A DNA stretch of 64,000 bases from Pseudomonas lutea (lineage in GTDB: Bacteria; Pseudomonadota; Gammaproteobacteria; Pseudomonadales; Pseudomonadaceae): contig NZ_JRMB01000001.1 of NCBI RefSeq assembly GCF_000759445.1, positions 372,001 through 436,000 on the forward strand, in the 5' to 3' direction. Shown here in pieces: positions 1 through 9,206 of this stretch. Each line of letters begins with the position of its first letter. Within the stretch, counting starts at the first letter, position 1. The notes beneath the pieces are model-generated. The model did no database searches, was not told the DNA's origin, and saw only the letters and a list, made by a program, of their open reading frames with translations. Both the position numbers and the translations under genes were made by a program.

Positions 1-30
1 CCGGTAGCATGCACAACAGCATGGCTTGCC

Positions 31-1425
31 CTATGGCTTGGGATTGGCCGTGTTTTTGGTCACCAGTCGCAATCCACTCGCTACACTGCCCACGGCCGCA
101 AAGCCCGCACCGATGCTTAACGCCAGCACCGGCCCGTGGCTGCTGGAAATGCCGAAGCTCAGCGCCACCAGAGCGGCGCCAGTCGCCTGACCGATCAAGC
201 GTGCCGTGGCAATCGTGCCGCTGGCCCCGCTGGAGCGCTCCTTGGGGGCGCTGGTCATCAGCGCTTTCTGGTTCGGCGCCTGAAAGAAGCCAAAGCCGAT
301 GCCGCACAGCACCATTCGCGCGGTGATCGAGACCACGCTGGCGTCGGCCGGCATGCTCGCCAGCGACAGCATGCCCAGGCACAACATGGCCAGCCCGATA
401 CCGCCCAGCAACCCTGGCGGATACCGGTCGGACATCCGCCCGGCGACCGGCGCGATCATCGCCACCACCACCGACCAGGGCGTCATCAAAAACCCGGTCT
501 GCACCGGGTCGCGACCCAGCGTGGTCTCGAAGAAGAACGGCAGCGAGACAAAGGCCAACCCTTGTGTGGCGAAGGAGCAGAAAGCGGTCAGGGCCGACAG
601 CGCGAACATCGGACGCTTGAGCAGGTCCAGCGGAAACATCGGCGCGGGGTGCCCGGCTTCACGCTTGAGCATCAGCGCGCCGCCCACGAGAAAGATCGCC
701 AGCGCGATCATCACACTGCTCATCGAACCCAGCTGAGCCGCCTGACTCAAGGCGAAAATCAGCGCGCCGAAAGTGATCACGTTGAGCATCGCCGTCAGGC
801 GGTCGAAGGGCAGGGAGCCAAGCCGGGTGACAGGCAGGGAGTTCCAGGCAAACACTAGCGCGAACAGGCCGATGGGCAGGTTGATCGCGAACAGCCATGG
901 CCAGCTCGCCACTGACAGCACCAGCGAGGCAACGGTTGGGCCGATGGAAAACGACCTACCGACCACCAGCGCATTCATGCCCAACCCTCGGCCAAGCCGC
1001 TCATGGGGAAAGATCGAGCCGATCAGCGCCGCGTTGACGCTCATGATCGCGCTCGCGCCGACGCCTTGCAGCACGCGGGCGATGATCAGCGAGGGCAACG
1101 ACCAGGCAAGCGCGCACAGCGCCGAGGACACCACGAACAGAATCAACCCGCCCAGGTACACCCGGCGATGGCCGAGCACACCGCCCAGCGCGGCAAACGG
1201 CAATAGGGTCGCCACCGCTGCAAGCTGGTAGGCATTGATGATCCAAACCGAGGCTGCGGGTGACGCGTGTAAATCGGCGGCAATGGCGGGGAGGGCGGTA
1301 TTGGCGATGGCCGTGTCGAGAGTCGCCAGGGCAATGGAGATCAAAATTGCGGCCATGCCGCGAAATTCACGGGGCGTCAGTTTGTTACCGACGCGGGGAG
1401 AATCCTCAATGACGGGCTGGACCAT
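31..1425 (-). CDS. MFS multidrug-type efflux transporter (DHA2-like)
   Basis: An inner-membrane proton-driven exporter of the major facilitator superfamily; the substrate cannot be read from sequence. The 464-residue protein is a chain of hydrophobic helices. It carries the drug:H+ antiporter signature early on (LDTAIANTALPAIAADL near residues 35-52), the Arg-rich loop after helix 2 (GGVLGHRRVYLGG) and a motif-C-like stretch (GRSFSIGPTVASLVLS). Length fits DHA2 members with about 14 segments. I chose the ATG at 1425 because a GGAG lies about 11 bases upstream; a TTG three codons further out has that GGAG only 2 bases away. The neighbours (aminotransferase, uvrB) are not functionally linked. 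It may be a quinolone/dye type exporter, but that is a guess. Confidence 0.85.
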   Translation of the reverse strand: MVQPVIEDSPRVGNKLTPREFRGMAAILISIALATLDTAIANTALPAIAADLHASPAASVWIINAYQLAAVATLLPFAALGGVLGHRRVYLGGLILFVVSSALCALAWSLPSLIIARVLQGVGASAIMSVNAALIGSIFPHERLGRGLGMNALVVGRSFSIGPTVASLVLSVASWPWLFAINLPIGLFALVFAWNSLPVTRLGSLPFDRLTAMLNVITFGALIFALSQAAQLGSMSSVMIALAIFLVGGALMLKREAGHPAPMFPLDLLKRPMFALSALTAFCSFATQGLAFVSLPFFFETTLGRDPVQTGFLMTPWSVVVAMIAPVAGRMSDRYPPGLLGGIGLAMLCLGMLSLASMPADASVVSITARMVLCGIGFGFFQAPNQKALMTSAPKERSSGASGTIATARLIGQATGAALVALSFGISSSHGPVLALSIGAGFAAVGSVASGLRLVTKNTANPKP

Positions 1426-1596
1426 TATCGACAACGCTCCGAAATGAAATTCAGGCAGACCTGCGGGCGCAGGCAGAGGCGCGATGGTGCCGTGTTGTTA
1501 GCAAGCTACGCAATCAAAGATACGCGAGGTGAGCGCAAAGCATATTGCGCCGGCACACGGCAGGAGTGCTGCAGGAATAACAAGGCCCGCATACCA

Positions 1597-1686
1597 CTTT
1601 AGGAGCCGGCTTGCTGGCGAATGCCATGTGTCGGTCGCCTTTTTCCCGACTGACTCGACACGTTCGCCGCCAAGCCGGCTCCTACG
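1597..1686. repeat. REP doublet (family B) between two minus-strand genes
   Basis: Two inverted copies of a REP unit (GGAGCCGGCTTGCTGGCGA and its complement) are separated by about 45 bases. Such inverted pairs (REPINs) are abundant in fluorescent pseudomonads and are mobilised in trans by RAYT transposases. The rest of the 1426-1732 spacer shows nothing else recognisable apart from the upstream region of the MFS gene. Confidence 0.85.
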
Positions 1687-1732
1687 GACGGCGCTAGACA
1701 ATAAATCCGTAACCGGAACTCAGTAGCAAGCC

Positions 1733-2023
1733 TTAACTGTCAGCCGTATCAATGTCCTTATCGACCTCACCGGTTTGTCGCGCCGCTTTGGTCGTGTCCG
1801 GTGACTCATGCTCATGGGGCTCGAAATCAGGAGTAAAGCTGTTCTTCTCACCCTCCGCAGCACCGTTGTTTTCCTGCGTCTGCGTTGCATCAGGCGCCTG
1901 GCCCTGCGACCCGCTTTGCTGCTGTTTCAACGCATCGTTCTGCGCCAGGCTGCTGTCCGGAGTCTCGGGATTGATCGCCGGGTCATTGCGATTGAGGGAT
2001 GGATCATTGTTCTGGGTAACCAT
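1733..2023 (-). CDS. Small hydrophilic, probably disordered protein (hypothetical)
   Basis: I do not recognise a family. The 96-residue product has no hydrophobic segment or signal peptide. It is dominated by Asn, Gln, Asp, Glu, Ser and Pro (starts MVTQNNDPSLNRND, ends DKDIDTADS), which suggests an unfolded or stress-associated soluble protein. The start at 2023 is chosen because an AGAGGTG ribosome-binding site sits just upstream. Further upstream the frame stays open into repeat DNA, so a longer 192-residue reading is possible but unlikely: its N-terminal half would translate REP sequence. Small acidic proteins of this kind occur in many Pseudomonas genomes, but I cannot name the function. 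Confidence 0.6.
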   Translation of the reverse strand: MVTQNNDPSLNRNDPAINPETPDSSLAQNDALKQQQSGSQGQAPDATQTQENNGAAEGEKNSFTPDFEPHEHESPDTTKAARQTGEVDKDIDTADS

Positions 2024-2199
2024 ATGCACCTCTTCTGTCATATCCCGTTCTGGGGACTTAACGATTCGAGGGCAACGGCGGGCAAGGGTTCGATCAAAGT
2101 GCTGATTGGCATCGTCTGACAGACTGTTATTGTCAGCGCCGGTCAGCGTCATCAGGTTGCCCAAGCGGGTGACGCGAAGCGTCTGGCACTGCATTGCCA

Positions 2200-2219
2200 C
2201 GCAGAGCGTGGGAACGATC
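2200..2219. repeat. Half copy of a 20-bp inverted-end repeat
   Basis: This 20-mer matches, with one mismatch, the right end of the 100-bp element at 26221-26320. No left end is visible here, so it looks like a solo end or a decayed copy. Confidence 0.6.
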
Positions 2220-2233
2220 ACAAAAATCAAACG

Positions 2234-2353
2234 CTTCCCGGCTGAAGCCGGTCCCACCGGTGCCCGCGGTTTGTGAGTGGGACCGGCTTCAGCCGGGAAA
2301 GCCAGTCGCACAGGCGTGCGCGGTTTCCTAGTGGGACCGGCTTTAGCCGGGAA
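2234..2353. repeat. Cluster of three REP units (family A)
   Basis: Three copies of a REP unit with core CTTCCCGGCTGAAGCCGGTC lie at about 2234-2256 (one orientation), 2278-2299 and 2331-2353 (opposite orientation). Each can form a small hairpin and the opposite copies can pair with each other. The same family recurs at 16945-17110, 26072-26440 and 36582-36741. Confidence 0.85.
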
Positions 2354-2374
2354 GCTTTTGATCCGCTCGTGATC

Positions 2375-2668
2375 CGCTTTTGATCTTCGTACGCAGGAAG
2401 TTCAGCCGACACCCATCGCGACTTTGGTGCAGGCCGAACGCAGACGACGCGGAGTGGGTCGAGCCGCATGGATGCGGCGAGAGCGCCGTCAGGACATGGA
2501 TGTCCGTTCGGCGCGGGCCCACGGAGTGTCGTCGGAGTGAGGGAACCCGACGAAGTCGGGCCCAACCGAGAGCAGGCACCCTTGGTTACTTGGGGTGCGT
2601 TTTCCAAGTAACTCGCCGAAGGCGAAACAGTCTGCCCCCAGGCAGACGCTCTTGATCTTGATCTCCAA
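2375..2668 (+). repeat. Dispersed ~290-bp repeat element, copy 1
   Basis: This stretch is closely similar, over nearly its whole length, to the reverse complement of 25742-26012, and its right end matches 26462-26635. It holds small hairpins, including CCGACGAAGTCGGG, TTCGCCTTCGGCGA-like and GTCTGCC/GGCAGAC arms, and is flanked by short GATCTT-type hexamer repeats. All three frames can be read as short Arg-rich peptides, which automatic annotation may call hypothetical proteins; I treat it as non-coding. The 2024-2683 spacer holds no gene. Confidence 0.75.
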
Positions 2669-2683
2669 GCCCCAGCGCTGCTG

Positions 2684-3880
2684 TCAGATAACGGCGAGAA
2701 TCGCTGCAGTAACAGCCTCGATATTCCCCTTGTTCAACGCCGCCACACAAATCCGCCCCGTATCCAACGCATAAATCCCGAACTCATTGCGCAAGCGATG
2801 AACCTGCGGCGTCGTCAGACCCGAATACGAAAACATCCCCCGCTGGCGCGCCACAAAACTGAAATCCTGCCCCGCCGCGTTATTCGCCAGACGCTGCGTC
2901 ATCTCCTCACGCATCGCACGAATCCGCTGACGCATCTCGCCCAACTCCTCCTCCCACTTGCTACGCAACTCAGGGCTGTTCAACACCGTCGCAACGATAG
3001 TCGCCCCATGGGTCGGCGGGTTGGAATAGTTCGTGCGGATCACACGCTTGACCTGAGACAAAACGCGAGCCGTTTCCTCTTTCGAATCGGTCACGATCGA
3101 CAACGCGCCGACCCGCTCGCCGTACAGCGAAAAAGACTTCGAAAATGAGCTCGAGGCGAAGAAAGTCAGGCCGCTGTCGGCAAATAACCGAACCGCCGCC
3201 GCGTCTTCCTCGATGCCATCACCGAAGCCCTGATAGGCCATGTCCAAAAACGGCACATGCCCCTTGGCCTTGAGCACCTCAAGCACCTTTTTCCAGTCTT
3301 CCAGTGTCAGGTCGACACCGGTCGGGTTATGGCAGCAGGCGTGCAGCACGACGATCGAGCCCGACGGCAGGTTCTGCAGGTCTTCGAGCATGCCGGCGCG
3401 GTTCACGTCATGGGTGGCGGCGTCGTAGTAGCGATAGTTCTGCACCGGGAAGCCAGCGGTCTCGAACAGCGCCCGGTGGTTTTCCCAGCTCGGGTCGCTG
3501 ATCGCCACCACGGCGTCGGGGGACAATTGCTTGAGGAAGTCAGCGCCGATTTTCAGAGCACCCGTGCCGCCGACCGCTTGCACCGTCATCACCCGGCCCG
3601 AGGCCAGCAGCGGCGATTCGGCACCGAAAAGCAGCGTCTGCACAGCCTTGTCATAGGCGGCGATGCCGTCGATCGGGAGGTAACCGCGTGGCACGTGTTG
3701 AGCAACACGATTCTCTTCCGCTTCGACAACGGCGCGCAGCAGCGGAATTTTCCCTTCTTCGTTGCTGTAAACGCCCACACCCAGGTTGACCTTGGTCGTG
3801 CGGGTATCGGCGTTGAATGCTTCGTTGAGGCCCAGGATAGGATCGCGTGGTGCCATTTCGACAGCGGAGAACAGGCTCAT
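2684..3880 (-). CDS. tyrB: Aromatic/aspartate-type amino acid aminotransferase
   Basis: A cytosolic PLP enzyme that moves an amino group between an aromatic (or dicarboxylic) amino acid and 2-oxoglutarate. The 398 residues match the AspC/TyrB class I family in length. Family hallmarks are visible: N-terminal APRDPILGLNEAFNAD, the LHACCHNPTGVDLT segment with the substrate-site Asn, the PLP lysine in SSSFSKSFSLYGERVG and a C-terminal Arg in TGRICVAAL. The start at 3880 (MSLFSAVEMAPRDP) fits the family; the frame stays open upstream but reads non-homologous residues. It is divergent from uvrB. TyrB and AspC specificity cannot be separated confidently from sequence, so the symbol is provisional. 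Confidence 0.87.
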   Translation of the reverse strand: MSLFSAVEMAPRDPILGLNEAFNADTRTTKVNLGVGVYSNEEGKIPLLRAVVEAEENRVAQHVPRGYLPIDGIAAYDKAVQTLLFGAESPLLASGRVMTVQAVGGTGALKIGADFLKQLSPDAVVAISDPSWENHRALFETAGFPVQNYRYYDAATHDVNRAGMLEDLQNLPSGSIVVLHACCHNPTGVDLTLEDWKKVLEVLKAKGHVPFLDMAYQGFGDGIEEDAAAVRLFADSGLTFFASSSFSKSFSLYGERVGALSIVTDSKEETARVLSQVKRVIRTNYSNPPTHGATIVATVLNSPELRSKWEEELGEMRQRIRAMREEMTQRLANNAAGQDFSFVARQRGMFSYSGLTTPQVHRLRNEFGIYALDTGRICVAALNKGNIEAVTAAILAVI

Positions 3881-4037
3881 TGTGCGGGGGCTCTGAGTGA
3901 GGAGTGAATGGGTCGCGTCGCTCCAGCCGATTGCACTAGAGCGGTGCACAAACGGGGAGCTAGTATAGAGACCCACGCCGGTGCGGGCGACAGGCCGGGG
4001 GCGGTTTTTCAGGGTTTTCGGGAAAAATTTTCGACCG

Positions 4038-4059
4038 TTAGTCCAGTGCCGCGGACTAA
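4038..4059. promoter_or_regulatory. Inverted repeat in the tyrB/uvrB divergent spacer
   Basis: Perfect 7-bp arms TTAGTCC and GGACTAA are separated by 8 bases, in the 347-bp region between the two divergent starts (3881-4227). This is the size expected of a dimeric regulator site. No LexA-type CTGT-N8-ACAG box was seen in the spacer. The regulator, if any, is unknown. Confidence 0.4.
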
Positions 4060-4227
4060 TCTGCCATGGCGGCTTGAAAGGCGGGGAGGTCGACTCCATT
4101 TGTAGTCCCATCACTTTCTCTTATGTACGTCTTTTCCGTGACGGGATCAGTCGTCCGTGCTCAATTGCGTTGCTGCAGGACTTGTCCCGCGTGTCTGGTC
4201 CGACAGCAGCCTGTCCAGAGGTACGTT

Positions 4228-6243
<2,016 letters not shown>

Positions 6244-6259
6244 CAGCAGTGGTGAAGAT

Positions 6260-6797
6260 AGTTGCCCCTTGCCCGCATTAGCGTGTGGGGAAGGGTGCGG
6301 CTGCCGTCAATGCGGGATGGGGGTTCGTGGGTGCCGTTCGTGTCGACGTACAGGCTGCTCAGAGTGTTGCGCTGTTGTTGCAGCAGGCGCAGGCCGTCCC
6401 ATGTTAAAACCGTTTGGCCAAGCAATTGGCCTTGTTGGTCGTGTTCGCGTTTTGCCGATGCGTCGGCCCAGTGGGTCGTAGTTCATGCGCACGACGTGGC
6501 CGTTCGGGTTGCGCACTTCGATGAGGCGGCTGTCGGCGTCGTCGGCAAACCGTTGGGTGCCGTGCCGGGCACTGCGTTTTTCGATCATCCGCCCGAAGCC
6601 GTATTAGCCCCACCAACCGCCCCCGGCATACACCCACCGATCCCGCCGATCGCAACAGCAATCCTCGCCACCGCCACCGCCACCGCAGTAATGGCCCCTT
6701 TAGCCGCAACCTCAAGCACACCTCCGAGGATGTCGGCCATCATCGAAGTGTGAGACAGGGCGTCTCCAAGGCGGGCTGCGTTGAGAGGCTGACATGC
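6260..6797 (-). pseudogene. Decayed rhs gene: 5' end fused to a core fragment
   Basis: Read right to left, 6797 to about 6610 matches the first ~45 codons of the intact Rhs protein (AARLGDALSHTSMMADI...). It then jumps directly to the part of the core preceding the tip (MIEKRSARHGTQRFADDADSRL, then LGQTVLTWDGLRLL and SLYVDTNGTHEP). More than 1000 codons are missing, and at least two frameshifts separate the pieces, one of them within the first few codons. The copy is too diverged from 9207-13571 to be a recent duplicate. It ends about 15-20 bp from the uvrB stop. Confidence 0.8.
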
Positions 6798-6803
6798 GAA
6801 AAT

Positions 6804-7193
6804 CTAGAGTGCATCAGCGAGATACAGGTGACATTCATCCTCTGAGATGAATATCACCTGTCGGACGTCTTTTTTGAAGCAGGGAGAGATGAGGAGAGGT
6901 CGCAGGTCTTCATCGGCAATCGCAGTGTGTAAAAAAACCACCAAGTTTGATCGTTCGGCAAGCACAACCCTGCCCTTGAAAATCAGCGTTTTGCCTTTGT
7001 GCGCGACTAGGTTATTGGCAACGTAGTACCACTCAGCCGAGAGCCAATGTTCGACATCCTTAATGCTGTCGAGTGTTTTTACATGTATTGCTTCAGTGCT
7101 CAGCTTACGCATTTCAAAAAAAACGGCGGCTTCGTCTGCGTTTTCCGGAAGCTCTTTTTCGTTCAAACCTTTGAAAAGGTATTTATTCTTCAT
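6804..7193 (-). CDS. Orphan immunity-like protein of the Rhs island
   Basis: I do not recognise the family. The 129-residue protein is soluble, with no signal peptide or membrane segment. It has alternating charged and hydrophobic stretches (VKTLDSIKDVEHWLSAEWYYVANNLV, then FKGRVVLAERSNLVVFLHTA) and ends in a beta-rich-looking region with acidic residues (FISEDECHLYLADAL). Base composition is clearly more AT-rich than the surrounding core genes. It sits in an rhs-immunity series, wedged between two rhs 5' remnants, with no intact toxin tip beside it. This position, its size and its composition make an orphan immunity protein the best inference. The ATG at 7193 overlaps the end of an upstream frame that may be the last codons of the lost toxin tip. 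Confidence 0.6.
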   Translation of the reverse strand: MKNKYLFKGLNEKELPENADEAAVFFEMRKLSTEAIHVKTLDSIKDVEHWLSAEWYYVANNLVAHKGKTLIFKGRVVLAERSNLVVFLHTAIADEDLRPLLISPCFKKDVRQVIFISEDECHLYLADAL

Positions 7194-7245
7194 TCAATTC
7201 GGTATGTCATAGAAAATATGACCGTCCGCTCCGTTGTTGTACTAC

Positions 7246-7539
7246 TTAAGTCGAGTAGACAGGCTGTTGCCAATGTCCTCGCACAACGAACTTAGCCCGT
7301 TGTCGGCGCCCGTTTTGATCATCGCAACGCCGACTATCACTCCCACTACCGCGCCTGACACACATACCCCGACGGTGCCGGTCGCCTTCGTAATGCCTTC
7401 CCGCCACCACGGCAGCCGTCGCCAGGGCAGTGATTGTCACGTTAGCCGCAACCTCAAGTACACCGCCGAGGATGTCAGCTATCATCGACGTGTGGGAAAG
7501 AGCGTCGCTCAGGAGGTCCGGGTAGACGAAGTTGGACAT
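7246..7539 (-). pseudogene. rhs 5' remnant (PAAR-proximal membrane region only)
   Basis: From 7539 leftward the sequence matches the first ~90 codons of the intact Rhs protein: DLLSDALSHTSMIADILGGVLEVAANVTITALATAAVVAG. A frameshift follows, after which the glycine-rich transmembrane part and the conserved LCEDI/NSL segment continue in another frame up to about 7250. Everything after that (PAAR, YD core and tip) is deleted, and the orphan immunity-like gene follows directly. It begins some 45 bp after the immunity gene 7583-7870, so it was once the start of a further rhs gene. Confidence 0.75.
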
Positions 7540-7582
7540 ATAAAAGCATTAAATTGGTAGTTTTCATATGTCTGAACCAACG

Positions 7583-7870
7583 TCAGAAGGGCAAACCTCC
7601 TCTAATAGCTCTCATTTTTTGAATATCTGCGCCTTGTTTGTTCAAGTATTGCAGTGCGTCTTCTAATTTCGGGAATGTCAGTACCTCTTCTTCCGCGTAG
7701 TCCTCAAATACATCGAACTTAGATTCATCGATCATCAAAAAGTAAGTTGAGTAGACCCCCTTCTCTTTTTTTATTGCGTATTGGAATAGATACTTGATTG
7801 AGTTGATCAGGCGGACCTCGTCATACCCTCTCCGTTTGCCTGCTTCTAGAGCTTTTACCAAGTGCTCCAT
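7583..7870 (-). CDS. Probable immunity protein for the 7880-8758 Rhs tip
   Basis: A 95-residue, AT-rich gene starting 9 bp after the stop of the displaced Rhs tip, the usual place for the cognate immunity gene. The product is small and soluble, with an amphipathic N-terminal part (MEHLVKALEAGKRRGYDEVRLINS) followed by an acidic centre (DESKFDVFEDYAEEEVLTFPKLEDALQYL). Such acidity is common in proteins that neutralise basic nuclease tips. I do not recognise the family. The toxin pairing is inferred from position alone. Confidence 0.6.
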   Translation of the reverse strand: MEHLVKALEAGKRRGYDEVRLINSIKYLFQYAIKKEKGVYSTYFLMIDESKFDVFEDYAEEEVLTFPKLEDALQYLNKQGADIQKMRAIRGGLPF

Positions 7871-7879
7871 GGGGTGTCC

Positions 7880-8758
7880 TCAGCCGGTAATGTCGATGCG
7901 AACCATCGTTCCATCTGCGCGCTTGATGTTGATGTGAGGGAACTCGCCGTGTCCTGTTCCTTTAGGATCGTCATGTCCGAAAACACGACCGGTAGCTTTG
8001 TCTATTGGATAATCCTTTCTATAGCGGACTTTGCCGTCTTTCTTCTTGAACTGCTCCATCTTGTATTTTTTCCTGATTTCCGTTGCATCCTGTGGCCCAA
8101 TACCCCGTACCTTCTGGGCGCCTGGGAATGCTTCCGTCACCAACTCGTGGGCTTCGGCCTTGGATTTCACGCTGACTGTTGTTTTCTGGGGACCATTACG
8201 TAGAGCGTTTACATTCTTGTCGCAAGCCGCCAAGCCCAGCGGATCGATCCATTCAATAGGATTCGGCGCGTACTGATAGAGATTAATCCCACCCGCCAGC
8301 CCAATCGGGTCCGGCGTCGTAAACCTTTCCACATCCGGGTCATAAAACCTGAAGGTGTTGTAGTGCAGTCCGGTCTCGCGATCAAGGTATTGGCCCTGAA
8401 ATCTGAGATTCTGTTCCTCGATGAAGTACGGCTCGCGGACCTCTTCGGCGTTGTTTCCCCAGACCTGGTAACGGGCGTGCCATACGACATGGCCGTCAGA
8501 TTCGGTCAGTTGTTCGGGCAGGCCGTTAAGGTCGTTGTGGTAGTAACGAATTTTTTGCAGGGCGCCGCTTCCGTCGATGCGAGCGAGGGGCTCGTGGCTG
8601 CCGTCGGCGTACACATACAGGCTGGTCAGGCTGTTGCGCTGTTCGTGCAGCAGGCGCAGGCCGTCCCAGGTGAAGACCGTTTCGCCGAGCGATTGGCCGT
8701 GTTGATCGTGTTGGCGTTTGCCGATGCGTCGGCCCAGTGGGTCGTAAGTCATGCGCAC
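7880..8758 (-). CDS. Displaced Rhs C-terminal fragment with a distinct toxin tip
   Basis: This 292-residue frame begins inside the Rhs core (GTG at 8758, then MTYDPLGRRIGKR). Up to the core-end signature DPIGLAGGINLYQYAPNP it is nearly identical to the intact Rhs protein. After WIDPLGLAA the sequence is completely different: a basic ~115-residue domain with KSKAEAHELVTEAFPGAQKV, RKDYPIDKATGRVFG and GHGEFPHINIKRADG. The repeated His and the Lys/Arg content suggest a nuclease, but I cannot assign a named toxin family. Homology to the core starts abruptly at about 8771, a recombination junction. It has no PAAR or N-terminal part and would be delivered only after recombination into a full rhs gene, so it is silent or vestigial unless expressed internally. 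Confidence 0.75.
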   Translation of the reverse strand: MRMTYDPLGRRIGKRQHDQHGQSLGETVFTWDGLRLLHEQRNSLTSLYVYADGSHEPLARIDGSGALQKIRYYHNDLNGLPEQLTESDGHVVWHARYQVWGNNAEEVREPYFIEEQNLRFQGQYLDRETGLHYNTFRFYDPDVERFTTPDPIGLAGGINLYQYAPNPIEWIDPLGLAACDKNVNALRNGPQKTTVSVKSKAEAHELVTEAFPGAQKVRGIGPQDATEIRKKYKMEQFKKKDGKVRYRKDYPIDKATGRVFGHDDPKGTGHGEFPHINIKRADGTMVRIDITG

Positions 8759-8813
8759 GACGTGGCCATTGCTCAGCGTAATTGCCTTGCCCCACGCTCC
8801 AATTTTCTAAAGG

Positions 8814-9197
8814 CTATGACAAATAAGTGCTGCACTCTTGAAATCCGAGAGTTTCAACCAAGGCGCTAAAATGCCAGTTTCCTTCGCCTGCTCTCAAATG
8901 TAATCTGCCATCCTCTTGGGTTACGAAAAAATGGGAGTAAGAAATATTACGCCAGTTTTTTATAGATAGGTCAGTTGCATTGCTGCCGAGGAGTTTGATC
9001 ACGATTACATCATAATTATGTCCGTGAGCTCCCCATTTGGGTATTTCGATTGAAGGCTTCTGCATAGTGTGCAGGTTAATGCTAAACCTACCTTCGACAT
9101 CAAGCCCTAGTTGGCCGATCAGGATCTTCTCTTTGAGTCCATCAGAAAATATTTTTTTTAAAAACAAGTTATTATTTATGTGGTCTAGAATATTCAT
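8814..9197 (-). CDS. Probable immunity protein for the intact Rhs toxin
   Basis: A 127-residue AT-rich gene starting 9 bp after the rhs stop codon. An AGGAG six bases upstream of the ATG at 9197 fixes the start; an in-frame TTG at 9203 is possible but lies within the ribosome-binding site spacing. The product has no signal peptide or membrane helix. It reads as a mixed alpha/beta cytosolic protein (KEKILIGQLGLDVEGRFS, HNYDVIVIKLLG, HFFVTQEDGRLHLRAGEG). It should bind and block the nuclease-like tip of its upstream neighbour in the producing cell. Family not recognised; the role is inferred from gene order. Confidence 0.7.
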   Translation of the reverse strand: MNILDHINNNLFLKKIFSDGLKEKILIGQLGLDVEGRFSINLHTMQKPSIEIPKWGAHGHNYDVIVIKLLGSNATDLSIKNWRNISYSHFFVTQEDGRLHLRAGEGNWHFSALVETLGFQECSTYLS

Positions 9198-9206
9198 TCC
9201 CAACTC

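Noticed and set aside
2380..2655. Arg-rich short reading frame in the dispersed repeat (and its copy at 25757-26068)
   Set aside because: The same translated string recurs because the DNA element is repeated; all frames are similarly open and there is no start signal.
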